Part shown: one piece after another, positions 23,422 to 49,401 of the stretch
Layout: every line of letters begins with the position of its first letter
How positions within the stretch are numbered: the first letter of the stretch is position 1
Program-made: the position numbers and the translations under genes
The notes under the pieces: model-generated
The model's input: only the letters and a program-made list of their open reading frames with translations
What the model was told of the DNA's origin: nothing
The model's database searches: none
NCBI RefSeq assembly: GCF_000485595.1
Contig: NW_014577189.1
Coordinates: 415,626-479,625 of the forward strand
Direction: 5' to 3'
Length of the DNA: 64,000 nucleotides
Source of the DNA: Priapulus caudatus
Lineage: Eukaryota; Priapulida; Priapulimorpha; Priapulimorphida; Priapulidae

Positions 23422-25740
23422 ACCTAATATTACGACAAAGAAGAAAACACGTTCTGCACTCGGGATATAGCAAGGTTTTGTGATCACAGATTACACTAGT
23501 GCTCGATGTAACTGGCTTAATAATAACGTTTCAAAGCTTACAAAAATAGAATTTCCAACTGTTAACAAGCTACATACTAATCAGGTTTCTTTTCGTGCTT
23601 GTCGTAAATGGTGCAGTTTTATAGAAAATCTTAAAAAACTTATGTATGTATAGGTTCATTCCAGCAGTGATATATTTTTGATGAAATTGATAATTACCTG
23701 GCTTGGTTAGTGAGCTTGCCTGAAAGATCCAATGCTCATATTTGTCCTAACACGTGGATCTGCTAACTTGTTGCAAGCAGGAGACAGTAGGCCTACAGCT
23801 TTTGCTTCATTCTTTTGCACACTAATTGTAACATTAAGGATACTCTCAAGGTTTTAGGAAAATTTTACCGATTTTTCATTTTCAACTTTATTCGATTGCT
23901 AACACAATTTGCCACCTGTGTACATGCTCATTTCTCCATATAAGGGTACATGTGAACTGTCAGAGCGTTTTGCTTGCCCGCGTACATGTGTAGTGAGCCG
24001 CGGCTGACGTCAGAAAAACGCTGATTTCTCCGTTCCAATTTCTGACTTAGTAGTCGATGTATAAATGGATATTTCTCTGTGATTACAACTCGGAATAATT
24101 TAATTTTACACTCGTTTTAATGGTAACATATTGCTGTAAAAAAGTGCGTCAGGGATTGTTATTAAGTGCCGTATTTTATGAGTTATCTCTCTTTATTCGC
24201 AAAAATTTTAAATTCAAACGTGCGACTTGAATTTTAGGCCGTTTTTTTAATTTTTCTCGGTAAATATGAAACTTAAAGAAAAATCCTGATGCACTATTTT
24301 GGTACATATTGTGCTTAACATGTGGCGAAAATTTTGTATCCTCACTCTTTCTGGTAATTGAGAAATATCCCAAATACCATTCTTACATTAAAAATTAAAA
24401 ATTTTTGTGGTAACATAATTAGGTGCTGGAAATTTCATTAATTTTTTTACCTTGAGCATAGAGATATATCTCCTCTATAAATAAAACAAGTGATTGATTC
24501 GATTCATTCGTCAATAAACGTTTAATCTTCATTAGAGCAATACCTGTGCAAAAGATTGAGAGTATCCTTAAACAAACTATGCGCAGATAAGTGAACGAAT
24601 TTTTAGGTGGGTGTTCTTGAGCTCATTCTTGATACCATCTTTGTATTGTACCATTCATTATTGTATCCCGAACTTTCGATAATGGCATTTGTGCCCGATG
24701 GTATACACACCAAATATAGTAACACTCCTTGCATGGGCAGCTACTCCACAATAATTTGCTCTGGCAGCCATTGACCGAAATAGACTACTGAGCCAATAAC
24801 CATATAAGGCAGCATATAGCAAATAGACCGAGACCATTTTTGTTAATCAATACAAAATATGTTTTACTTACTCTATACGCATCTATATCTATAAAACGAT
24901 GCTCAGTGACAACATTTCTACACTATTATAAGAAAATGGATAAAACTGCACTAACATTATATTGCCGTATAATTAGTGCAAAGTTACTAACCATTTCCAC
25001 ATTTTATTGTAGACGTGTTTGTCTAAAAATATTAGCGTACCTGGCACAGGGTAAAAATAACCTAAAAATCACATTAATTTAGCACAAACTGGTTATTTAC
25101 ACATAAGCAACCCTCGGCTCCCAGGCATAAATATGGAAAACGTATTATAACATAGTATAAAGCTTTAACAACAGTAAATAGAAATAAAATATTCTACACA
25201 CTACACTATCGCAATGTGGTGAAACAGCATATCAGTAACACTGAAACAGATTTTTCATACACTATCGCACTATCATACATTTTAGTTCCCTATTATCTAC
25301 TCCTGATACATACTCATCTAACATGGTTCATTTTCAGATTGCATCCACAAATATCGAATAAACCTAAAAAAACTGCTCTACCTAAAATTCAACTGTTAAA
25401 CAACCGTCATCGCCACCTTGACATGTCTCAGTTCATTTGAACTATCTATATATGCGCCTATAACTGACAGTACGTGTGGATAGGAGATTATTTGCCACTG
25501 ATTAACTGTACGTTACACCAGCTCAAATAGCGCATTACATACAGAAACATGAATAGGTACAATCACTGCGATATAACAAATAAAATAACATATCCATTTT
25601 AAAATCATTAACCAGAATCCTAAAATGCAATTTTTAACAAGCTATTTCTGCATTGCTTTGTTGTCCCATAAATACTTCTATGGTCAACTTTTGGTTAAAA
25701 CTTTCTACCCAGTCAGCGTAAGTCCACAGTAAGGCCCGTA

Positions 25741-25887
25741 GGGTCTATGTCTCCCTGACCTCTGTTTGACCTGGCTCGTTTAGCTATTTCTGACTAACCC
25801 TAACCCTAACCATATCAGATAGTTACCAGGGTTAGTCAGAAATAGCTAAACGAGCCAGGTCAAACAGAGGTCAGGGAGACATAGACC
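25741..25887. mobile_element. Foldback element 2, about 60-bp arms, telomere-like core
   Basis: The left arm 25741-25801 (starting GGGTCTATGTCTCCC) and right arm 25828-25887 (ending GGGAGACATAGACC) are essentially perfect reverse complements. The loop 25802-25827 is AACCCTAACCATATC followed by AGATAGTTACC. A 10-bp direct repeat CCACAGTAAG lies just outside both ends and may be a target-site duplication. Confidence 0.85.
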
Positions 25888-26863
25888 TTATCTGCCACAG
25901 TAAGTAACTACCGCATGCATATAAAGTACTGTGCTAACCATCATAAAATGCACCCTAGTCAACAGCATGGATGCTATGTTATATGGTACAGAGACTACTA
26001 TAGTCATGAAATGTTTGCAAACAGCACGCCACAATATACACACACAACGCACTCACTACGATCCAACACTGAAAACGCGTAAGAACGTGATACTGAACGC
26101 TGACATAACAAACATTGTTGTACATAAATACTTATAATAACACAACACACACTATACAACAATGCAACACCTTGCAACAGTATGCAGCAGCCATCATTAC
26201 AATGCAACATATCCAACGTGTAAGAATGCAGCATGACACACTTCTTATAATACAAGGCATGCTCACATGCAACAAACACAATGCATGAACATCTATAACA
26301 TTGCAGAAATCACCCATGTGTAATTGTACAGTGTAATTATGCACGTTTGTAACTATAGATTTTCCCGTGTGATAATTGAGCATGAGTGTATAAAATTATG
26401 ATCTATTTACAATGGCAACATTTCATGGACCCAGATGCAGTTTAGTTTTGCACAAAAATGGCTAACAATTAAGCTGCTTATACTAAGAGACATATTTAAA
26501 CCTATTTCAGGCTTACACATCTGTTAGATTTCTTTATCAAATATAATGGTTCATAACTAACAAACCTCACCAAAATATCTCAACCCTTCTTTAAGCCGTA
26601 TTAAACCATCGCCCTGCTTCATCCAGACAGAGTAACGGCATTCACATGTAATTTCCATTATACACGGATGTTAAAAACTCTATATTACATTGTGGAGCAT
26701 CTTACCACCGACACATAAGAACGATGTTATTAATAATAAGAATACTGGACCTAGACTCCTATAAGGCCTTGTCGAGCAAAGAAATACAACAAAACTCTAA
26801 GTCTTCAGTACTGATGTTAGAAATCCCTACGTCTGCCACTATTCGACTAATTTATTCATATGC

Positions 26864-27235
26864 CTACTGTCTGAAGTCCAGGGTCTTCTGAAGAATGCTA
26901 GATGTGAGACTGCGTAGGTGGCCTGGCTTGCAGTGCTCTTCCAGCCAGTTAAAAACACAGCCTGATAGTTCAGCAAAGTTACTTACTGACACAGAATTGT
27001 TGAATGATTGATACAGAACGTCCATGATCCTCTGAAACTGATAAGAACAGTGTCACACACCCACAGAGTTCCTCTCCAATGATATCCACATCATCGTGTC
27101 AACCTATATACTATAAACACCACCACCATCATCACGATTACCATGCTTATCACTAACAACCTCATTCTCATCACCATTGTTTTTATGATGATCATCATCA
27201 CCATCATCATCATCGTCATCGTCCTCATCATCATC

Positions 27236-27287
<52 letters not shown>

Positions 27288-29609
27288 CAACCAATTTGAC
27301 TGTAAATTGTTAGTCAGTACAATAGCCTTAAGTAATTACTACTTCCATGTAAACGGGTGTATAGTGGAAAGGTAATTACTGCAGCTTGAAAACACTTTCA
27401 CTATATAGCAAGAAGTAGCCTAACTACCACAAGTTTAAACTAGTCAATTATTACTAGCATAGCACAAGGAGTGAATAAAAACAAAACAATTGTTTTTACT
27501 CAATCCTAATAGCACTAATCCAACTTTCTCCATTTCCCTAAAAGTTAATTGAGTGAACCAATATGCCTTAGTGTCAATCCATGCATATTGTTTTAACAGA
27601 AAACTTACCACTTGAAATTTGGCTTCGTCTGAGACCGCATTTTCAGTTTGTACCTCGACATTCTGGTGAGCCTTCACTATCCGCTCATAGTTCCTGCCAA
27701 ATGCATTTGCCATGCTATAGACTGGTAATGAAGTAGTAAATATCATCACAAGAAGTGCAAGGAAAAATACCTATACGTAGCTTGCAGAGTATGTTAGCAT
27801 CTGGCAATCATACCAGCATTTGGAGACAGAAAGTGCAACAAGTTTGGTGATAACAAATTTCAGGATACATACATCTAAATATGTCTTTGAATATATGTTG
27901 TCAAAGTATTACATTGTACAATGGACTCACAACAAAAATTAACATCAAAACATATTATTTAATGCAAACTATGTTATTGCCATGTAAATTGTAATTCAAA
28001 CATTTCTCCAGTTGGAAAGCTTAATAATTGCTTACGCCTTCATAATTTCCAAGGTGATAACTTCCTTTCTCAGCTCTTCTACCTGCTCTACATATCTTTT
28101 TTTATCCTTCATCAAAAACTGAATGTAGTCTATGGCTGGAATGCAATTATTACCAAATTATCACGACTCTAATCTAGCAACCCGTATGGTTACCATTTCA
28201 AAGTGTACATTTCCATATACATTCATAACTATTTACATAGTATAATCCAGTTGTATTGTATCATAAAGGTGAATATGCAGTCAACCCTACCAATATCTTG
28301 CCAGTTTGTTACAGTCACTATGAGTTCAATTAAGTGCATGCACTCTATGCAGTACAATAGCTTCAATATATTATATCTGAGAATACACATTCGGCTACTA
28401 ACTTCCATAATCATAGCATACAGTGATGGATAAAATGACGACATAGGCAATGGTATCGCAAACAGATTCAACATGTGAAAAGCAGAAGCATGATGTAGGA
28501 TACACGTACATAACTGTGATAAAATAACAATAGAAAAGTAACTCAAACATCTGTATCACACCAACGTTTGATTGACCACCATGGTAATGTTTGCGAGCAA
28601 TAATTATTCAACACAATCAAGTGATCTATGTACTCACACTTCTGCAGCACTGTAGCATTGCTGAGTTTTGGAGTGCCGCCAAGGTTGTCCGTACTGGCAC
28701 AGGTTGGTACAATTTCCTGCAGTTCTCTGTAGCCAGTCCTGATGGCATCTCGCCGCTTCTGCTCTGCATGCTGGTGCGCCTCTCTACGTCGCTCTTTTGC
28801 CGAAAACACCGGTTTCACATCACCGTGGTCGCTATCATCATCATCTGCGGTGAAGATTAACAAGTGTCTCCTAAGTGTTCATTATATTATGCAACGAATT
28901 TGCAGAAATACAAATTCTCTGGAACAGGAATCCCAGTGGAAATTTTACTCTCACACATATATGCACGCATGCACGATGCACTCACACACGCGCACACACA
29001 CATGCACACACTCACTCACACACATGCACACACACACACACGCACGCACGCACGCGCGACTGCGCGCACGCGCGCGCACGCACGCACGCACACACACACA
29101 CACATATGTATGTAGTTACGTTATGTATGTATATCAGTATAACATGCCGGTAGTATCGAGCCACGTACCTCTACACTGTGTGCAATAAGACATACTCATT
29201 CCATTAATGCCTGAGCTAACTTCATCTCCACGAAAAATAACTGTTCGAAAGGTCTATATTAAAACAGTTGCTTTACATTCAAAGCTCACTAAACCACTTA
29301 CCACTGCATCTCAATTAGCATATATATACAACAGCAAACCCATTTCTTTTCGATGGCGAATGGTTGAAGTCAATAAAAATCTTAATCGTGTATTTAGTTT
29401 TAATTGACCAAAATCATTCTAATCTGCACAAACACACGTGTTACCTGATGCAGGTGCAGATGATCCCGAAGCATGCTGGGACAGTGAACTGCTACTGTTG
29501 ACACTGCTGTTTCGAGAGAACACAAATGGCTCAGAGAATGGAGGGGGTGGGCTGGTTGTCATCACCACTTGCCCTGGATCGCGCTCCAACTGCCGAGGGT
29601 CATAACCAG
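26864..29609 (-). CDS. MLX: MLX (Max-like protein X), bHLH-Zip factor; N-terminal exon unresolved
   Basis: MLX dimerises with Mondo/ChREBP or MXD proteins and binds E-box/ChoRE sites in glucose-responsive transcription. Exons in transcript order: 29445-29609, 28638-28844, 28036-28135, 27609-27693 (or to 27714), 26864-27037 (TAG). The bHLH basic region and helix 1 read REAHQHAEQKRRDAIRTGY, helix 2 KLSNATVLQKSIDYIQFL, then a leucine-zipper stretch KDKKRYVEQVEELRKEVITL. The last exon is the dimerisation and cytoplasmic-retention domain (FNNSVSVSNFAELSGCVFNW; LEEHCKP). The Ser-rich segment before the bHLH and the DDDDSD acidic stretch match the vertebrate layout. The first exon shown enters at phase 1, so a start exon lies further upstream, toward 31.4 kb. 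The 243 visible residues are close to the short vertebrate isoform. AATAAA lies on the minus strand at 26851-26856, only 8 bp past the stop. Confidence 0.93.
27205..27290 (+). repeat. (ATC)n trinucleotide microsatellite
   Basis: A nearly pure ATC run of about 85 bp in the last MLX intron, degenerate toward 27120. Confidence 0.9.
28960..29106 (+). repeat. (CA)n/(CACG)n microsatellite
   Basis: CA dinucleotides interrupted by CACG and CGCG blocks in an MLX intron; alternating purine-pyrimidine, hence Z-DNA-prone. Confidence 0.9.
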
Positions 29610-30579
29610 CTGTAAAATGACAATGCACACAGTTCAATACATGGCAAATACAATCATATTTATCTCACGTAAAAGATTTAGTAAAGCACTGGACACTGAT
29701 ATAATTGACAGCATTTTTCAGTTTAAACATAATTTTGCACAAATTATGTTATAAGTTTTCAATGCCAAACAAGTTCAGTAAAAGTATAAGTAAACAGAAT
29801 ATCTACTAAAATCGTGTTATTGGCACTAAAACATATCAAGATAATTTCATGTTTATCATCTTTGGGCACGGAATTATTTTTCATGTGTATATCGTGTCTC
29901 ATGGTTTTAATAGAATTTCAGATTCCACCTAAACCTTATCTCCCTAATATAAAATATAAAATTAAAGCAGCATTCATACCTTTCTAATATTCAATAATAT
30001 TCTAGCCTACTAGATACCAGTGGACAACTGTCTTCTATCTTATAGCAGTACACAGTACACAATAGCATTTCAAATGAAAGACAAATAAATGAACACAAGA
30101 TACAATTTTACTTATCCACATGAGACCTGTGCAATAGGTTTAAGTTATATACTGGATATAAAAGGGATGCAATGTCGAGCTACAGTGATTGTGTGATACA
30201 CGTTTTAAGTTTCAAAAAATCATTCAGAATCAAATCCATGAACATTATATTAGAATATTATATTTGTAATGTTTTATGTATTCATAGAGGATTAGGGAAA
30301 ATTAATTAACTGTTAACTCCGACATGCCTTCAAAGGTGAAGCTAATATACAACATTCCATAAATCCTCTTGCCTCCCTTAATTGCCTAAACGGCATCTTT
30401 ATTTCCAGCTCTGCTTACTTTTGTCAACCCCAACACAGCTAGCTTGGTGTATATATACTGTATACGTACGTCTACAAACTGATAGTTTAACTGTGTATTG
30501 GAGCCTTGAACCCCGCTTACGATGGACGGACGGACGGACGGACGGACGGACACGCAGATAGATATGTAGGTGAGGTATG

Positions 30580-30818
30580 CAGGGTTCTGCCCACGGTGGG
30601 CGGCGGTGGGTGGGTGTGCCCGGCACTATCTCCGCCCGGCACTAATTTTTGATATATAAAAAAAAAGTCTGATATATGGGGTTTTTATTGCTCAGAATGC
30701 AGGAAATTGAGTTTCAGACTATCCAAAATCAAAAATTCCCCCGGACCCCCCTAGATTGGCTTCGCGCCTAGTCGCAACTGGATGCGCCCGGCACTAAAAA
30801 ATCCTGGGCAGAACCCTG
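30580..30818. mobile_element. hAT-like MITE, 239 bp, 6-bp target duplication
   Basis: Terminal inverted repeats CAGGGTTCTGCCCA and TGGGCAGAACCCTG, with a subterminal inverted GTGCCCGGCACTAA/GCCCGGCACTAAA motif. GGTATG directly repeats on both sides. It lies in or upstream of the MLX 5' region and has no coding capacity. Confidence 0.8.
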
Positions 30819-31339
30819 GGTATGTGTTCGTGTGTGCGTGCGTGCTGACGTGTAAGTATGTTCATGGTATCGCAGTATAATAGTAACTTCAAACATTGCA
30901 TTTTACAACATATTTCAATTATGTGTACGTTTTTTTAAACAGAAATAAAACGTGGCCGTACACAAATAATACTTTTCGCCACCTTCTGCCATTATCCATT
31001 GGCATTGGCACTTCGACGTTATTTAGATGATCTAAATTTCTTACTGAAACACAACAAAACCAATAATCAAGAACAACGCCTATAGTATAGGAGTAGGATA
31101 GAATATGCATCATCGTGGGATGTGCCTTCCGTAAACACATGATCATTAGTCATTACTGACATTAGACCCTACCAATTATATTGACACATCATTTATATCT
31201 AAGTGATACATCTTTAAAACTACAACTACGAGTAAAATGATTCTATTAAAATAAATAGTGTGCCAGAAACCAATGCGCTGACAACATAGGAAAACAAAAA
31301 TCTAAATTATACGAAATCAACTAAACTCACAAATCAGCT

Positions 31340-31675
31340 GTTCATTACATACATGACGTTAAAATTCTCGCATCTCGCGAGATATCGCGAATGTTGAGAT
31401 TAAACATGGTAGCTGTGTGAGCATTGTGAGATTTCTTGTTTTCTGAACTTTATACCAAAGGTGATGGTTAACCAGGCCAGCACACGGCACTTTTACAACA
31501 CAGGATAGTCAAAGCTTCTTAATATTTTTCACAGGGAATTACATTTCGTGAACTACTAGTGTCAATGTGTTTTATATGCACCGTATTTGGTGTGAACTAG
31601 TTGACAGGATACGGGGGACAATCCCCCTTTCTAGTCGCCAGATTGGAATACGGCCTAGATGAACTAAACACAAGA
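31340..31675. promoter_or_regulatory. MLX-ABI bidirectional promoter with TCTCGCGAGA palindrome
   Basis: Between the unresolved MLX 5' end (minus) and the ABI start codon (31676, plus) lies a perfect TCTCGCGAGA at 31373-31382, followed by a second ATCGCGAAT block, with a CRE-like TGACGTT at about 31354. In vertebrates TCTCGCGAGA is a known core-promoter element of CpG-rich, often bidirectional housekeeping promoters and is bound by BANP. Minus-strand sequence from here reaches a donor (ATTT|GTGAGT, near 31329), which could end an untranslated MLX exon 1. Confidence 0.6.
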
Positions 31676-45546
<13,871 letters not shown>

Positions 45547-48500
45547 GTGGCAGCACGGTCACCGTACGGCCACCCTCGTGGCGCCCTGTCCGTAGGCGGC
45601 AGCACGGTCACGCCGTGTCCACCCTAGTGAAACCCTGCCGGTATGTGGCGCCATCTGTGCATGCACGTCGCTGCCACCCTTGTTTGCCAAGCCGCCGCGT
45701 ACGCTTCAAGTGCGCTGGAAGTCTAGTATACAGTGATACCACAACCTTATGGGGACGCGTTGCACCAGAGCGAGTGGGGCTGGAGTAGTAATCGTAACAG
45801 AGTGGCCATACACGTGGAAATTTCTGTTGTATGAGTCGGCTCACTTCCGCCCATCTGATTGCTTACACCTTGCGGATTAGTTTGTGCGCACGTTGGGTGG
45901 CCGCGCGATGCTGTGTTGCTATGCAGGGGGCAGTGACGGGGTGGAGAGACGATAGCGGCGGTGTCGCTGGATGCTTTTTATTTTGAGGACGGTGTCGGTG
46001 TATTGACGGGGCCGTCTTCATTTTGTTATCTGTTTTCTCGCAGAGTGCGAGGACTGTTATGTATATAAATATCCGACTGCGTGTTTATGCGGGCTGGAGT
46101 ATAAATGAGTAGAGTAGATTGTAAGACTAATCTGTAGTTCACTGTACACAAAAGAGTGTCGCCTGGATGCCTTACCCATGTGTCTGCGTGTGTACCAGTG
46201 TGTGTGTGTCTGTGAGTGTGTGTACAAGCATGTGTGTGTGTGCGTGTGCATGAGCGCGTGCGTGTGTGCGTGTGTGCGTGTAGAGAAAGAGAATGAACAG
46301 GACCCCAGACTCTGTACTACCACCATCATATGCGTATGTGAAGTACTTGTCCAGAAGGTACTTGCATAGCATCTCGAACAGGGTGTCGGAAGTGTGCGGG
46401 CAGCACAGGTAGGTTTGTGTTTAGAACTGAATTCTGTTAACTGCACACTGTTTGTGGGGGGAGAGGTAAGGGTGACTCGCAGTAGAGAGCTACAGTCCCG
46501 CAGATGAAGTATACAGCATCTAGTATCATGAAGAATTAAAATCTAATGGTTTCGGTGCAGTATTCCTAAGTTCTTGGTTTCGAACGTTAACACTGCGTTA
46601 CGTAAAAGTAAATTGGTAGAATTATTAGTTATTTATGGTGCAAGTTATTTACCTGTTATATCTGTTGAATGAAATTCTCTTGGCTCGTATATGTCTAGTA
46701 CATATTTAAACACGTGCTTGACTGCACAATATACCGCATACCACATATTGGTACGATGTAACATGTAACATGGACATGTTTTTCAGGTCATTGTGGTTTC
46801 GTATACTGTGCACGCTGTGCAGGAAATACTACTGCTCTCTGGATGATAACCAAATAATGTTATGTGTAAGCTCTACTCGTACAGATTACGAAACGCAGAG
46901 TAAAAGAGAATATGTAGACGAGTTGTGCATCTGAGCAACGACAACATACTTTCAGGTCATGATGATTGCGACCTAAATTATCAACTTACTTTCATATACG
47001 CGTGTATAGGACAGCCAACTGTGGTCGGGTTGAAGATGGGTGTAAAACGTTTTCCTAGTGCGTTGCCAAGGACGTTCGACTGTGTGCCAAGAGCATATGC
47101 CTGCTCGGCTATGTATATTTTGCAGTAGAAGCAAAACGTGCACGTTGCGGTTGCGATTGTGTAAATACAAGTATGTGTATCATCACACTCGCGATGTGTG
47201 TGGTGAGCTGTGCATCCTGCCAGCGGTAAATGCAGTGAGCGTATTATCAACAGTAACTTCAACAAGAGAATTAATCTTACGCTTACTCCAGTAATGTGCT
47301 CTGTAATCAGGTATACGATGACTGACCATTCTCTTGCTATACGAATTGTTTGTATATACACTATCATGGCTATTTTATTTTGTACGTGAATATCCATGGG
47401 TCCGGTTAGTACCCTCCTGTTTGACGGATCACATGAACGGTCTCTTTGTCTCTCAGTGCAGAGATTCTTCTAAGCATATGGTCGACAAAAACGTGTGGCA
47501 GTAGTGATAACCCAAAGCTATCAATCTAAGGCCAAGTGCGTGTCAATAAGGCAGTAGTAAAGTAGTAAGGAGGGCACATAGTAGGCTTGCCCCTACTGTG
47601 CAGCAGCAGTGTAACTGCATAACGATGCCAACTCGTGTTTTTATGACAGAAGAAACCTTTTTCTCCAGATGAGTAACTAATACCAGCTTTTGAAGCCAAG
47701 AACTTTGATGTGTTATATTTTACGAAAGCGTAAAACCAAGGAATGGTTAGATGAGTTCTGCAATCAACGTGTAGGGAATGAAAAAACGTTAGGAGTGATA
47801 TGTATAGGTACATTCTACAAACCAAAATAGCCATCACATTAAAAAACTGCAGCTAAATATAAATAGCAAATTATGTATACTAAGAGATATGTCCTTTATA
47901 ATTTTTCGAATCGATGAGTTGTAACGAGACGCAATGTTTGATGCTGATTGTGGCATGTACATTGATTACATTGCAGATATCAGTTACGCTAATGCAAGGC
48001 AATATATAATGTGTTCTATGTATTATTCATGCAGATTTGTAGAAGCACCGATTGCTTGGTGGTAGTGAACAAACCATGTAATGCATCCCAATTATTTTTT
48101 AAATTCATGGATTTCAAGTTTAAATAAATGTTAGCCATTTACATTGTCTTGTTCCTTGTGAATTCGTGAATTCATTTCTGCCCTATCAATAACAGATGAC
48201 ACATGCTTAAAAATTAATGTACCTTATCCAGATTGATACATTTGAAAAGCTTTGCCTTTAATATATAGTACCGCAACAGCCATACATAAATTATTATATA
48301 TATACAAAAATATGGCCTCAAAAAGGCTGAAGAGCTCAGACAATTGCTAAGAGGAAAATTTCAAGCAAATCATGCAGGAGTTTGGCTTCACCAGATGCCT
48401 TACTACTATACAATTGTGTACTACGAATGCATGCAAAACTGAGATTTCCCAATTATAATATCAAGCGTACCTCTTCCAGCACAAGCATTAACGGATTAGT

Positions 48501-49401
48501 AAAATACTGTGTCTGCACCGCATCGCTACTCAATTGCAGAGCAAGGTAACAGTGAGTATGATGTAACAAGCTTTCGATAAGATTTGCGTACATATAATGC
48601 AATATATATGTGCACATTTCACTAGCGTGAGATGTGCATCTCAGTCCCATCACAATCTAACCCACCACTTATCAAAGGCATGCAACACAACCACCATATC
48701 ACGTTCTCGTTAAACCATGACAGCTTCCGCAAAAAAAATTCAACTCGACTGACATTAGACTGGACTGTATAGATATATTGGCTTGATGTCTCGCGTACAC
48801 TGAGATCATGCCCCTATGCGGCAACCATGCTGACAATATATTTAACATCAGTATGACGACCAAATCTGCTCCATCAAGAAGCAAATGACCCTTAAAGGTA
48901 GTTGGAATATGACCACTACGATGTACGCAGGATAGTGTGGTGGGTGTAGTCACAGAGAGCAGCTGGAGTACAAGCAAGGCAGCAGGCCCTACAGATGTCA
49001 CGCGCACTCCTGCACCATTCAATCCCTCAATCATTCACTCAGTCTGCTGCAGCCTACGTACGCTATTAGTGCTGCCACCTATACACGACAGTAGCAACAA
49101 AAACGACCGTACGCACAGTCACAGATAAGTTACCACCAAAAACGCATCTAGTGATTACGATACTGGACCACGCATTAGCATGAGGTTTCGCGGAAGATAC
49201 TTAGGTTAAATAGCAATGGGATGGGTAATGAACCTACGATTATATATGTGATAGATCGTACGGGAAGCGGCAGACAGTCAGGAAGGCAGCTTGCGATAAC
49301 ATATTGATTAGCATATAGGCATGATTGATAGACACTCCTAGATAGGGCGCTGTTCAACACATCACTCATGGCCATGAACCGGTGTATGATCAAGATGCTG
49401 T
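45547..49401. other. ABI-DYNC1I convergent intergenic region
   Basis: Contains the ABI 3' UTR (end not resolved; an AATAAA occurs near 48124) and the DYNC1I 3' UTR on the other strand. A (TG)n microsatellite lies at about 46196-46282. Just after the ABI stop, two imperfect 55-bp units (GGTGGCAGCACGGTCACCGT and variants) form a short repeat. No further gene is recognisable. Confidence 0.6.

Larger units (their letters stand above)
17117..26863. other. CLASP 3' flank and CLASP-MLX intergenic region, no further gene seen
   Basis: CLASP (plus) and MLX (minus) converge here. From 17.1 to about 20.7 kb the DNA is noticeably richer in G+C and poorer in simple AT tracts than what follows, and an AATAAA occurs near 19912; this could be a long CLASP 3' UTR. 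The rest is AT-rich and holds a Harbinger-like MITE, a short palindrome, a dispersed repeat and two foldback elements, listed separately. No open frame here resembles a known protein. Confidence 0.55.

Noticed and set aside
30995-31060. Minus-strand segment with MPMDNGRRWRK as the MLX first coding exon
   Set aside because: An acceptor-like TTTCAG precedes it, but no donor gives the phase 1 exit required by the exon at 29609.
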